Part shown: positions 45,750 to 56,446 of the stretch, one piece after another
How positions within the stretch are numbered: the stretch's first letter is position 1
Layout of the letters: every line of letters begins with the position of its first letter
Assembly (NCBI RefSeq): GCF_030269925.1
Contig: NC_085127.1
Coordinates: forward strand, 11,973,501-12,037,500
From: Bombyx mori
Lineage: Eukaryota > Arthropoda > Insecta > Lepidoptera > Bombycidae
Direction: 5' to 3'
Length of the DNA stretch: 64,000 nucleotides
Notes under the pieces: generated by a model
What the model was told of the DNA's origin: nothing
Databases searched by the model: none
The model's input: the letters and a program-made list of their open reading frames with translations, nothing else
Translations under genes and position numbers: made by a program

Positions 45750-46090
45750 GGAACGAAATTTCTTATGGGATGATCCGGAGGGGTACCCTAACTGGGAAAA
45801 AACGTCCGTAACGTAAGATTTTTCTTATTTATAGTAATGCACACAGTGTACGACTTAACTTTGTAATAACGTACAAAATTTTTTTTTTTATTATGTATAT
45901 TTTATAAATCATTGTGAATAAAATAAATTTGATAACTTTGTAAAGTAGTTTCTTTTTTATCAATAAAAAGTCATAATAAAAAATGTATACCCGAACAATT
46001 ATTTTCTTTATACCTCGAATAGAACTTAAAATTAATATTTTTATAATAAGGAACTTCGTTCCTATCCGGTGTCCTACAACACCACACATC
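45750..46090. mobile_element. Non-autonomous element with inverted ends (family M1)
   Basis: Inverted repeats ggaacgaaatttcttat (45750-45766) and ataaggaacttcgttcc (46046-46062) enclose AT-rich sequence nearly collinear with 9892-10185. A shared right extension (tccggtgtcctacaac) lies outside the inverted repeat, so the true right end is beyond 46062. Confidence 0.6.
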
Positions 46091-46106
46091 TTTTTATATA
46101 TATATA

Positions 46107-46546
46107 TAATTTTTTTTATTGCTTAGATGGGTGGACAAGCTCACAGCCCACCTGGTGTTAAGTGGTTACTGGAGCCCATAGACATCTACAACGTAAATGC
46201 GCCACCCACCTTGAGATATAAGTGCTAAGGTCAGTATAGTTACAACGGCTACCCACCCTTCAAATCGAAACGCATTACTGCTTCACGGCAGAAATAGGCG
46301 GGGTGGTGGTACCTACCCGTGCGGACTCACAATAGGTCCTACCACCAGTGATTACGCAAATTATAATTTTTCGGGTTTGATTTTTATTACACGATTTTAT
46401 TCTTTCACCGTGGAAGCCAATCGTGAACATTTGTTGAGTACTTATTTCATTAGAAAAATTGGTACCCGCCTGCGGGATTCGAACATCGGTGCATCGCTAC
46501 ATACGAATGCACCGGACGTCTTATCTTTTAGGCCACGACGACGACC
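46107..46546 (-). mobile_element. Bm1 SINE, full length
   Basis: Minus-strand copy with poly-A (as T), body, linker and tRNA-like head. The reversed B box (gcgggattcgaacatc) lies near 46473-46488 and the A-box region (cttttaggccac) near 46527-46538. It is inserted directly after the M1 element. Confidence 0.9.
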
Positions 46547-47151
46547 ATATTATTATATATTATATAATAAATTACTGTTATTAAAAACGTAAATAACAAA
46601 TAGCAACACTAGTCAACTAATATGTACAAATAAGTAAATCACAAGCAACAATAATATGGCTGTAACCTATAAGTTACGTCTATTATGGGCCGTATACCGA
46701 AACACATGGCAGTGGCACGCTAATGGGTTATTGTGTGCCAACCATAAATACACATTACTGTCTCGATACGTACAGAAAAAAGAAAAGATTGGTTTTATTT
46801 AGTAGTGTTTTCTATTGCAATTGGTTTTGTAAATTGATTAGAGAATCTTATTAATACGCTCAGGGGAATTTTTCGAAATTATCCCTCTTTATGATGAGAT
46901 GATTCATCTTCTTTTTACTATCGCATAGTCCACTAATGGAACTGCAAGTACTGTTTAAAAACACTACGTCATCTACATTGCGTTTCCAGAGATCTTTTTT
47001 GCACACAACATTAGGCTTTGCAATTAACTTCTTTCTACGTCGATTTCTAAGCCCTTCTTCAAGCAAAGTTTGGGGAAAGTTCTCGGCGCTAGATAGGAGA
47101 TTTGTTTTCGTGTCATCATAGCTGACGTCTATAAGCAAAAAATCACTCACA
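46547..47151. other. Unassigned; one 96-codon antisense frame without ATG start
   Basis: The frame at 46860-47150 (minus) is moderately long and charged but lacks an initial ATG and matches no motif I know. It is not called as a gene. Confidence 0.4.
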
Positions 47152-47427
47152 GAATAAATGAATAAATAAATAAATATTTACTAACAATCACGCCACGCTA
47201 ACTGGTCCCGTATTAAGTTCGTAAAGAACTTGTGTTACAGGTACCAGATAACGGAAATAAATGTAAGATTTTTATTATACACATACATAATATATTTTTA
47301 TATAAATCCATAACTCTGGAAAAGACATTTTATATTTATCATACAAATATCTTTCCTTGGCAGGATTCGAACCCGCGACCCCCTTGTGTAGTGACCATGT
47401 CACTTACCACTACACCAGACGGCCGTC
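47152..47427 (-). mobile_element. tRNA-derived SINE (family S2)
   Basis: Minus-strand head with an A-box-like tggtgtagtggtaagtg (47400-47416) and a B-box-like gggttcgaatcctg (47360-47374). A body with tctggtacctgtaacac and gggaccagttagcg, and an ATTTATTTATTC tail follow. Related to 9286-9530 by the tctggtacc/taacac/gggacc order. Confidence 0.65.
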
Positions 47428-47496
47428 AATACAGAAAAGTATGGCACATGCTCATCTTACTTAAGATACTACTGTCCTACTTCACCCCCGTGTAGT

Positions 47497-47592
47497 TATT
47501 TGTGGCATTTACATTGTTAACGTTTAAGGGCTCCGGTAACCATTTAATACCGGGTGTACAGTGAACTCGTCTACGCATGTAAACAAAAATAA
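47497..47592 (+). mobile_element. Bm1 SINE 3' fragment
   Basis: Only the last third of the body (tggcatttacattgttaacg, ggctccggtaaccattta) and a short A-rich end. Confidence 0.6.
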
Positions 47593-47922
47593 AGTTACGT
47601 CCACAGATTTGGTGTGGGTGACGTGACCCAAAGCAATCGCCTCGGCACATTCAATATTTGTGAATGTTTTGCGAAAGATAAAATAGCCGCCCCAACGAAA
47701 AACCGAAGAAGTTAATAAGTTTCCAAATCAAACGACTTTCAATTGTTGGAAATTTTCAAGGGCTTCAATGTAGATGTTTGGTTTCTTTAAAGGTCACAGT
47801 TTAGTTATATAAGGTACTTTAGCAGCAAGTCTTTAATCGTGTGGTTGGTTAATGAAAATACGTACGATATTTTGGTACTCCAGGACAGTAATGCGAGGGG
47901 CCTGTGTTGTTTGGATCTTATT
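47593..47922. other. No recognisable feature
   Basis: Unassigned. Confidence 0.5.
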
Positions 47923-48583
47923 GGAACGAAGTTCCTTATCGCGCGTTGTGAAAGGGGGCTAGACGGAAAAAATTCTTACGAAAAGTCGTCACGACACTTT
48001 TTATTTTTAGAGATACTACTGCCATCTATCAATTTTTATGGGAACAACTTACACTGTTGAAATTATGGAATGAGTGCAACAGTTACTAACGCATCTAACA
48101 TCTATATTATATTATAATATGTATGTCACACAATAATAATAGAGAAGTAATGAAATGTTTAGCAATTATAAAATTTAGTGAGCCACAAAAAAACAGCATT
48201 GAAATCATTTGGTCGGCGTACAAAGATTTTGTTTGCAATTAAAAAAATCAGGCAGCAATCCTTGTTGGAACGAACAGCAGAAGATTTTTATTATTTATGT
48301 ATAGTCTTAGTATAATTAATGGCTATAGTGTCTAATGTATAGTCTACATGCTGACGGTCATTATTATTATTCACATAAATAGCTGTTTCTTTGTATATTA
48401 TTTATATTTATTTTTGATAAATCATTGTGAATAAAATGAAGTTGATAATGTAGTTTTTTTATTGTTATCAATAAAAAATGTATACCCGAATAATTATTTT
48501 CTTTATACCTCGAATATAACTTAAAATTAATATTTTTATAATAAGGAAATTCGTTCCTGTCCGGTGTCCCATGACACCACACA
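47923..48583. mobile_element. Longer non-autonomous element with inverted ends (family M1)
   Basis: Left ggaacgaagttccttat (47923-47939) and right ataaggaaattcgttcc (48541-48557) inverted repeats. The right 170 bases match the M1 copies at 9892 and 45750, while the left part matches 307-440. It may therefore be close to the complete element (about 640 bp) from which the shorter ones derive. No transposase frame. Confidence 0.55.
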
Positions 48584-48989
48584 TCTTTTTTTTTTCGGTA
48601 GACTAGAGGAGGAAAAGGTCGTAGAGCCTACATCGGAACCAAATGCGCCTCAAGCCCGTATAACGCCCTCGTAGAATCATTACCCTAGCGCTCTCTAGTA
48701 AGCACTAGGTCTAAATGAGATAGGTACAAATGTAACAGGTTAATTGAAAGTGCTGAGACCTGTGTCTTCTAATACCCCTGCGGTCACACCCTGCAGCTTA
48801 GGTAAAGCTCCTGTGAACGCAACATAAATCCCAATACCGACCTTGAAACGTTGTCAATACTCAGTTGTATTATATAGAGGCAAAGGCGCAAATATTTGAG
48901 CGATGTAGGTTTGTTTGCTTTTGGTTTTGTTGTCTAATATCTCTATATTTAAACGTATATAGGTATGTGTATCAGTCCCTGGTTATCTT
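48584..48989. other. No recognisable feature
   Basis: Unassigned. Confidence 0.5.
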
Positions 48990-49200
48990 AGTACAGGAGA
49001 TCCTATTCAAGAGAGCACTGACCTGGAAAGTGTCTGGCAAAAGGAAGAGAGGCCGTCCCAGAACAACTTGGCGTCGCTTGGTGGAGCGGCAGCTGAGCGT
49101 TTTGGGCATCACGTAGGAGGAATTGGAACAGACTCCCCAAGACCGATGTAAATGGAAGGATTTGATTTGAGCCCTACACTCCAGCAGAGGGTAACAGGAA
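48990..49200 (+). pseudogene. LINE polymerase C-terminal remnant
   Basis: The frame reads K-R-A-L-T-W-K-V-S-G-K-R-K-R-G-R-P-R-T-T-W-R-R-L-V-E-R, then after stops E-E-L-E-Q-T-P-Q-D-R-C-K-W-K. This basic block with a downstream Q-D-R-x-x-W is typical of the C-termini of RTE-type LINEs and differs in detail from the copies at 26-29 kb. Stops after G-I-T and later show it is dead. Confidence 0.6.
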
Positions 49201-49321
49201 AGAAGGGAAGAAAAAGGGGATCCTATTTTGGAGCCAGATGACTAGGTGTGATTCGTATCTAATTATTTATCAAAGGCTTTGAACGTCTTTTTGCTTCAGG
49301 GCACAAACAACAAATATTGTA

Positions 49322-49390
49322 ACCTTTTTTTTATAAAGGAAGGATTGCTGGTGACCCGGAGGCCTTTCCAGTTTCACCAGGACAGGTAAA
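49322..49390 (-). mobile_element. Jockey LINE 3' tail scrap
   Basis: Minus strand: ctgtcctggtgaaactggaa, aggcctccgggtcaccag, then an A-rich end; identical in order to the jockey tail at 62325-62393. Confidence 0.6.
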
Positions 49391-49662
49391 TTGCTACTTA
49401 TTTAGCTGTGCCTGCTCACAACACGCCGTATAGGGCTAAAAAGAACTTTGGTTTGTTTATAATATTCCTTTACTCCAATTCTACGCAGTACTGCGATTGT
49501 GATTTGTGTGGGTGCCTATATTTTTTAAATGTTCGTAAGACTGAAATTTTTGTCTGAAAGCAATCGACCGATATACGAGTCAATTAAATTAGACTAACGT
49601 TCACCTGATTCTTTTCTTTTTTATCTTTTATTTGTTTCTGACATATTGAAATAGGTTCCTAA

Positions 49663-49865
49663 TCTATACTAATATTATAAAAAGGAAAGATTTGTTTGTT
49701 TTTTTGTTTCGAATAGGCTTCGAAACTACTGGACCGATTTGAAAAATTCTTTTTCCATTAGAAGCCGACATTGTCCCTGATGAACATAGGCTACTTTTTT
49801 AAATTTTTTTTTTGGTTTCATATGTGTTTTAATGTTTCCGAAGCGAAGCGAGGGCGGGTCGCTAG
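49663..49865 (+). mobile_element. Lep1-type Helitron, 203 bp
   Basis: Starts TCTATACTAATATTATAA and ends gggcgggtcgCTAG (CTAG 49862-49865), flanked by A and T. The size, TC/CTAG ends and the ataggcttcgaaactactg block fit the small lepidopteran Helitron-like repeats known as Lep1. Non-coding. Confidence 0.7.
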
Positions 49866-51291
49866 TATTCAATAATATAATAAAATGCCGTTTAAGAACA
49901 AACGAAAAAAATATGCTTAAATAGCAAATCGAAATAACAATTAATTTTAAGTTTTTTTTTATCCTAGCCAAGTTAAGTTTAGCATAGTTTTCAGTCGTTA
50001 ATATGTGTGCGAATTTTCAAGTGAACCTATCTTAAGGTCGGTGGAGATAACTGTCAAAATATTCAGTTACGTACAAACAAACATAAATACCAAGCTAATG
50101 AAGGCATGTTAAAAATAATTCTTGTCACTGGAGTTCGTCATAACAAAATAAAAAAAATCGTTTCACAAACGGAGCTGGATGTTCAAATGAAAGAGAAAGC
50201 TGTTTAATATACTTCGATGTTTTATCTTTGCCGATTTATATACATAATATAGGCATTTTGACCTCCTATTTGTTTTAAGTTCTTATAGTTTACGTGATAT
50301 ATGTTTTGTAACTGATTGAATAAATTACGTAGATGCTTCAGCTTTTTTTATTAATCTGCATTATAAAGGTCTACTCCTTACAGAATTATTACAAGTAGTA
50401 CTCTAAATTTTGAAGTAAACGTGGCCTAAATGACTGGCTGAGATGGGATGAAGCAATGGGCAGCCCCGTTATGATACATTTAAACCTAAAGAAACACTAA
50501 ATTAAAAAAATAAAACCATTCACACAACTTTGTTCTTCGCGTTCCCGCCAAAAAAGCTGAAAAAATCCTCATGTGCTTGAGACAATAGATTTAGACATCA
50601 AACCTATTCTACAGAACGAATTACTATCTATAGGTATGTAGTTCAAGAAATAACTTATGCAACACGCATTAAAATTAATAATCCAATAGCTATGAATTAT
50701 GATAAAGATTTTAAAATTTACATTTGGTGAAAAAAAATTTAACATCCAAAAAATTCGCGATCAAACTAATTTTATTCACCCTAATTCTTGTAACGAATGA
50801 ATAAGTTATACACTTTTTCATCGTATAGATTCTGTACAGGCTAATCTAGAGATGGAAAGTAAATTTGTAAGAAAATTTCTCGTAATCCTCATGAATTCAG
50901 AATTGGAGTGAGCACTCGAGGAAAATTTCGAATTCGGTACAAAATTCGGCCAACGGAGTTACAACGATATAAATTTAGGAATGTCCCTTTTTTCGCTCAA
51001 GTTATTTATGCGGCAATCTATTGTCGCGCCTAGGTTATAGGGTTGCAAGAGATCAACGAGGTATTGCAATACAAGCAATAAACGCGGTTGTTGATTTTTT
51101 TGGTATGCTGTTTTACCTCATTATCGTTTCGAGACAGGAAACTATTATTTGTTTTGAATCGAGATTTCTGGTATACTATTACAGTGTACCTATAATACCG
51201 TATACTATACATTACAAAGTATTAAATTAACTTAACTACGCATAGAGTGATAAATGTAGATGATCATATTATTAACGTACCTCTCTTTTTT
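49866..51291. other. No recognisable feature
   Basis: About 1.4 kb of AT-rich sequence without a motif or repeat that I can assign. Confidence 0.5.
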
Positions 51292-51478
51292 TACTAGTAG
51301 TACGACCTCTTGTGAGTCCGCGCGGGTAGGTACCACCGCCCTGCCTATTTCTGCCGCGAAGCACTAATGCGTTTCGGTCTCAAGGTGGGTGGCGCATTTA
51401 CGTTGTAGATATCTATGGGCTCCAGTAACCACTTAACACCAGGTGGGCTGTGAGCTCGTTCACCCATCTTAGCCAAAA
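51292..51478 (+). mobile_element. Bm1 SINE body with internal deletion
   Basis: Bm1 body from actagtagtacgacctct to the A-rich end. About 60 bases between gcgtttcggt and ctcaaggtgggtgg are missing compared with other copies. Confidence 0.8.
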
Positions 51479-51482
51479 AAAG

Positions 51483-51575
51483 ATTGGTACCCGCCTGCGG
51501 GATTCGAACGCTGATGCGTCTCTCGATACGAATGCACCGGGCACCTTGTACTTTAGGCCACAATGACTTCAAAAT
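51483..51575 (-). mobile_element. Bm1 tRNA-like head, inverted, at the tail of another Bm1
   Basis: Reverse-complement Bm1 head (gcgggattcgaacgctga B box; gtgcattcg; ctttaggccacaatgact) starts four bases after the plus-strand Bm1 tail. It has no attached body, so it is a head-only piece in opposite orientation. Confidence 0.75.
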
Positions 51576-52360
51576 GTTTAGATGTTGCGATCTGCACCAT
51601 GCTACAAAAATGATCATCAGAGTGCTAATTACTACGTCGGTTCTATGAGTTAATGGTCTCCTCGAAGATCTCCCCAACAAAGGATCACTAGCGTACTTTA
51701 CTTGAAAAGAAAAGCCGGGGAGCGATGTAAACCATACCCCTATGACAAAATTATCAATATTAAAAGCACATTTCACACGGAACATATCCTAAAATATTTT
51801 TCAAAATTGCGATATTAGGTCTAGACAAATTTCACATTTATCCAACTGGTTGTTGCGTTGTGGTAAATGAGAATGGACTATATTTATTTGTTTTGATATC
51901 TTTATTGGTCCTTATGTGACAAATTAAAAATATATGCATATATGAAATATGAAATCGATGTGTCGCCCTTGGCGGGTGGAATTAAAAAGAAAAAAGTATC
52001 ATGGCGGACATCGCTCGTTGACACTTTTGACGTTCCGAATTCAAACACTGGTATATAGCGTCCATTCAGAGATTCTTTGATTTAAACCAATGACAACCCT
52101 AAAACAGCAGAGCATTTAGTTTTAAATTAACGACGGAATGCGAAGAATTACGAGTCGTGTCGGGGCTCCGGCTTCGTTCTTTGTAATTGGTCGATGGCCG
52201 GCTTAATCCGATAAAAGGTAGAATTTACTCGCTCCTAAGGAAGCGATTTTGTTTTTATTCATTGCAACACTATTGCGAGTTTGTGCAGCTTTGTTATGTA
52301 AGTAAGTAGAAATTCTCATTTTGTTTCTTTGCGAAAACTAATAATAATTCATAACCTGTG
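51576..52360. other. No recognisable feature
   Basis: Unassigned sequence. Confidence 0.5.
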
Positions 52361-52700
52361 TGCTTAGTGCGAGTTTTTTTAACGTTCTCGATAGCGTTAA
52401 AGTTAACTCAAATTTGTATGCAGTTGGGACAGCGCCCCTAGCGGCAAACTTTCCACCTCCATACAAATTTTATTTTTTTCGGGCCGGGGGCCTATCCTCC
52501 TACGAGGTCCCCGCGCCTAGGGGGCGCTAGGGGTATGTGAGACTCAACGATCTGCAGGTGTTGAGAGCAGATCGCGGGCCCAAGGATTTTAGGGCCCACC
52601 CACTAAACGACTCCCCTGCACTCTTACACCCGACGTCCGATCCATACAAATATGAGTTAACTTTTACGCTATCGAGAACGTTAAAAACTCGCAGTAAGCA
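52361..52700. mobile_element. MITE with long (about 57-bp) terminal inverted repeats
   Basis: The left arm (tgcttagtgcgag, aacgttctcgatagcg at 52381-52396, ttaactcaaatttgtatg) is mirrored on the right (catacaaatatgagttaa, cgctatcgagaacgtt at 52667-52682, ctcgcagtaagca). The interior of about 220 bases is GC-rich and unlike the flanks. No transposase. The superfamily is not clear from the ends. Confidence 0.7.
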
Positions 52701-53213
52701 CGCTGTAGCTATTTTACGGTAAGTTATTCCACATGCATTTTGTTCATCTAGATACAATTTGTGGACGAACAATAATAAGTTTAACCTTGTATAACTCTGA
52801 GAATTATTCAATTGCTTTTTTTACGGCCAATTGTCGCACGTTATAAAGTAGTTTTACAAAATTATAAACTAAAAGTTTTGGCGGTAGCTATCCTTATACA
52901 GAATATATTTGATGGACGCCTGAATCGCGCGACATCTTCAAGATAAAAGTTCGAACCGTCGGTCTATCGATCAATTTTACCCATTCTGCGGATGATCTTC
53001 CGTTGAGTGAATTAGCAATTAGCAAATGCTTTCTTTTTCTGCTCCGATAACATATCTTATATTAACATAATTTGATCACATCATTGGTCTAGTTGATGCT
53101 AACTGCTGTCTGGGATTCCATGTTCATTTCCTGGTCCGGCACCACTGTTAGAGATGCTGCAACCTTTCGGACTATATCAGTTAAAAGAACTGAAATAAAT
53201 AAAAAATTATATA
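52701..53213. other. No recognisable feature
   Basis: Unassigned. The last four bases (tata, 53210-53213) form the left target duplication of the LTR element. Confidence 0.5.
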
Positions 53214-53500
53214 TGTCGTGGATAACGACTTTTAGTTGTCGTGGATAACGACTTTTAGTAATATTAAGACGGTGGTTTTGATTATTATTTTAAATGATGA
53301 AATGTTGTTTTGATAAATATCACAAAATGAAGGGTAGACTCCGTAACGCCACAGTATAAAATGGCGGTACGTGGACAGAGTCGTGGCATTCCGTGTCAGA
53401 CAGTAACTCCGTCCGTCTCAGTCAGTGAGTCTCTGTCAGTCAGTCAGTCAGTCAGTCGGTCAGTCGGTCTGTCGGTATATGCAACGAAACTGTCGGTTTA
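53214..53500 (+). repeat. 5' LTR, first part (with 23-bp tandem duplication)
   Basis: Matches the 3' LTR from 63208 onward. The first 23 bases are present twice in tandem (53214-53236, 53237-53259). A CAGT microsatellite near 53420-53460 has two more repeats than the 3' LTR. The match breaks at 53500 where the LINE starts and resumes at 57729. Confidence 0.85.
53355..53360 (+). promoter_or_regulatory. LTR TATA box
   Basis: TATAAA lies in the LTR about 40 bases before a GTGTCAGACAGT stretch, whose TCAG resembles an arthropod initiator. The 3' LTR has the same TATAAA at 63326-63331 (GTGTGAGACAGT downstream). It would drive retrotransposon transcription if active. Confidence 0.5.
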
Positions 53501-53553
53501 AGACAACAGAGTTTACCTCTTGCAGTTAAGACAACAGAGTTTACCTCTTGCAG
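53501..53553 (+). repeat. Direct repeat at the LINE 5' end
   Basis: Two copies of a unit beginning agacaacagagtttacctct and ending cttgcag, separated by tta. Could be 5' UTR monomers as in some LINEs, or a local duplication. Confidence 0.7.
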
Positions 53554-53599
53554 TAAATATGATTTATTTGGACACAGCCCATCAACAAATAATATTTCT

Positions 53600-56446
53600 T
53601 TGAAAACAACTGTGATCAACCTGGTGCATCAGAACTTACAAGGTTTGATGGGTAAAGAACTTGAAATTGATTTGTTCCTAGATTATAATAAAGTCAATGT
53701 TCTATGTGTTACTGAACATTGGCTTAAAAAATATGAATTAAATTGTAATTTTAAAAATCACCAGGTTGTAAGTTCCTTCTGCAGAGAGAATGCTATACGA
53801 GGTGGCTCACTGATCATTGTTAATAAAGATTATAAATGTAAGGAACGTAGAGACATTGTGAGCCTCTCTGTGGAACGGATTATTGAAATGGCATGTGTAG
53901 AGCTTGAGCGATTCATTGTTGTAAGTGTGTACAGGCCCCCGAATTCGTTATATGATTTTTTTGAAAATATAATGGAATGTGTTTTATTAAAGCTTTCTGT
54001 TTCTAATAAACATGTTTTTATTTGTGGTGATTTTAATATAAATTTATTAGAAAATACAAATGCCACTATTAGACTCAGAACATTGTTAAAATCATATAAC
54101 CTTAGCAATCTATTTTCAGAGCCCACAAGAATAACTAGCACATCGGCAACCTGTATAGATAATATTTTCACAAATGTAAAACCTTTACATAAATGCATTA
54201 TTAATCATTTAAGTTCAGACCACAGTGGACAATTCTTATCTTTTAAAATTAAATCTGTTTCAGATGTTAATAGTACAAGAAAGCTACCGTTTGTTCCTAT
54301 TAATATTAGACGTTTGGAGAAGCTTAGAGGTAAAGTTTTGGCAAAAATTCCGAATGTTTGTTATAGTGAAGATCCTAATGTTCATTACATGGATTTATTT
54401 AATGTTATTAATTCTGAATTTAGTGCCATCTTTACTTCTAAAACTCTGATCTTACATAATAAAAGATCATTCAATGAATGGGCGACTGTTGGAATTCACA
54501 AAAGTAGGCAGAGATTATACGATCTCTATCATGAAAAATCATATAATCATAATAAGTCATTTCATGAGTATGTCTCTAAATATTCCAAGCTGTTTAAAAA
54601 AGTCTGTACATTGGCCAAGTCATTGCACTTAGGCAATCTTATAAAAAATGCACCTGACAAAATTAAAATGACTTGGAATATCATTAATAGGGAGACTGGG
54701 AATGTCAGAAACAGCAATGCTGAATTAACTTTAAAAATCAATAATCGAATAATAACTTCTCATCAAGAAGTGGCCAGTGCCTTTGAGCACTACTTTGCTG
54801 ATATCCCAGCTTCTACCACAAAATCTTTAATTTCATCTCCTACCGTCGCCGAATCATTACTGCAAAATCATGTTGATAAATGCAGTGTTAACTTTAAGTT
54901 CACAAATATTGATATAAAGGACATAATTGATACTTTGAAGCTCATTAATATTAAGAAAACTGGTGATTTATGGGGAATTTCAATTAATGTTATAAAATCC
55001 ATTATTGATATAATCGCACCTTACCTTGCTACAATATTTAATGACTGTATTTATAATGGTGTGTTTCCTGATCTAATGAAATATAGTAAAATAATACCTC
55101 TGTTTAAATCTGGTAGTACTTTTGACCCCACTAACTTTAGACCCATTTCAGTACTACCTACATTGAGTAAAATTTTTGAAAAAATTATTTTGGAACAGCT
55201 TTTGAACCATTTCTATTCCAATAACCTGCTTCATAACAAACAATATGGATTCACTAGAGGTCGTTCGACTATTGATGCAGGTGTAGATCTTATTAAAAAT
55301 ATTTTTCAGGCTTGGGAGGAATCGCATAATGCCCTTGGGGTATTCTGCGACTTATCTAAAGCTTTTGATTGTGTTGAGCATAATACATTGTTGAGGAAAT
55401 TACACCATTATGGTATTAGGGGCGTTTCATTAGAACTTATTAAATCTTATTTATCCGGAAGAATCCAAAAGGTAGACGTTAAAGGAAAGAGATCTTCCGG
55501 TGTCTTACTTAATATGGGTGTTCCTCAGGGTTCCATATTGGGTCCCTTCTTATTTCTTGTGTATATCAATGATTTACCAAAGTTTATTGAAACCCGTCAC
55601 GAGGTCGTATTATTCGCTGATGATACATCCTTATTGTTTAAAATTAAACGACAATTGGAAGATTATGACGATGTGAATGATGCTATCTCGCGCGTGGTAC
55701 ATTGGTTTAGTGTTAATAATCTGTTATTAAATAACAAAAAAACAAAATGTATAAAATTTACCACACCCAATGTTAGACAAGTAGACACTAATATCATTGT
55801 AAGTGGAGAGACACTGGAGCTTGTTGATTCGACAGTTTTTCTTGGTATAACAGTTGATTCCAGGCTGCAGTGGGGTCCTCACATATGCAAGTTAGCGAAT
55901 AGACTTAGTTCTGCAGCGTTTGCGGTAAAAAAAATACGAACGTATACTGATGAAGATACGGCACGTCTAGTTTATTTCAGTTATTTTCATAGTGTTATGT
56001 CCTATGGCATTTTGCTGTGGGGCAATGCTGCCGATGTCGAAACGATTTTCATCCTGCAGAAGAGGGCTATTCGTGCTATTTATAATATGCACCCGAGGGA
56101 ATCCTTGAGGGACAAGTTTAAGGAAATCAAAATTCTAACTTTAGCGTCCCAATACATTTTTGAAAATTTATTGTACGTGCGTAAAAACATTGTAGAATTC
56201 CCCAGAGTCTGCGATTTGCATAATGTGAACACTAGGAACAAACATAGGCTTGCGTTACCGGCGGCTCGAATTAAGAAAATAAGCAACTCTTTCAGGGGGC
56301 TGGGTGTACAACTTTTCAACAAGATCCCACAAAACGTTCAACTACTACCTGTTCATAGATTTAAGAAAACTGTCAAGGAACGTTTGTGCAACAAGGCCTA
56401 TTATAAAGTTAAGGATTTTTTACTAGATGGCACTACGTGGGAATGA
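53600..56446 (+). CDS. CR1-group LINE endonuclease/reverse transcriptase, about 948 codons
   Basis: Predicted to nick DNA and copy its own RNA at the nick. Numbering from 53600: APE-type endonuclease with H-Q-N (10-12), T-E-H-W-L (38-42), Y-R-P-P (111-114), G-D-F-N (143-146) and S-D-H (206-208). Reverse transcriptase: F-R-P-I-S-V-L-P, Q-Y-G-F-T-R-G-R-S-T, F-C-D-L-S-K-A-F-D, G-V-P-Q-G-S-I-L-G-P and F-A-D-D (about 671-674), then the thumb (F-L-G-I-T-V-D-S; Y-F-H-S-V-M-S-Y-G). No stop interrupts it and all key residues are present. The first codon is TTG; the frame is open upstream without an ATG and the first ATG is residue 17, so the true start is lost or non-canonical. The copy looks 5' truncated and no first ORF is seen. 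Clade within the CR1 superfamily is uncertain. Confidence 0.85.
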   Translation: MKTTVINLVHQNLQGLMGKELEIDLFLDYNKVNVLCVTEHWLKKYELNCNFKNHQVVSSFCRENAIRGGSLIIVNKDYKCKERRDIVSLSVERIIEMACVELERFIVVSVYRPPNSLYDFFENIMECVLLKLSVSNKHVFICGDFNINLLENTNATIRLRTLLKSYNLSNLFSEPTRITSTSATCIDNIFTNVKPLHKCIINHLSSDHSGQFLSFKIKSVSDVNSTRKLPFVPINIRRLEKLRGKVLAKIPNVCYSEDPNVHYMDLFNVINSEFSAIFTSKTLILHNKRSFNEWATVGIHKSRQRLYDLYHEKSYNHNKSFHEYVSKYSKLFKKVCTLAKSLHLGNLIKNAPDKIKMTWNIINRETGNVRNSNAELTLKINNRIITSHQEVASAFEHYFADIPASTTKSLISSPTVAESLLQNHVDKCSVNFKFTNIDIKDIIDTLKLINIKKTGDLWGISINVIKSIIDIIAPYLATIFNDCIYNGVFPDLMKYSKIIPLFKSGSTFDPTNFRPISVLPTLSKIFEKIILEQLLNHFYSNNLLHNKQYGFTRGRSTIDAGVDLIKNIFQAWEESHNALGVFCDLSKAFDCVEHNTLLRKLHHYGIRGVSLELIKSYLSGRIQKVDVKGKRSSGVLLNMGVPQGSILGPFLFLVYINDLPKFIETRHEVVLFADDTSLLFKIKRQLEDYDDVNDAISRVVHWFSVNNLLLNNKKTKCIKFTTPNVRQVDTNIIVSGETLELVDSTVFLGITVDSRLQWGPHICKLANRLSSAAFAVKKIRTYTDEDTARLVYFSYFHSVMSYGILLWGNAADVETIFILQKRAIRAIYNMHPRESLRDKFKEIKILTLASQYIFENLLYVRKNIVEFPRVCDLHNVNTRNKHRLALPAARIKKISNSFRGLGVQLFNKIPQNVQLLPVHRFKKTVKERLCNKAYYKVKDFLLDGTTWE

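Noticed and set aside
46860..47150. 96-codon antisense open frame rich in charged residues
   Set aside because: No ATG at its start, no motif I know, no conserved neighbour; likely chance or an unrecognisable remnant.
47350..47427. Possible tRNA gene (A- and B-box-like sequences, antisense)
   Set aside because: It continues into a SINE body and an ATTT-rich tail, so it is the head of a tRNA-derived SINE.
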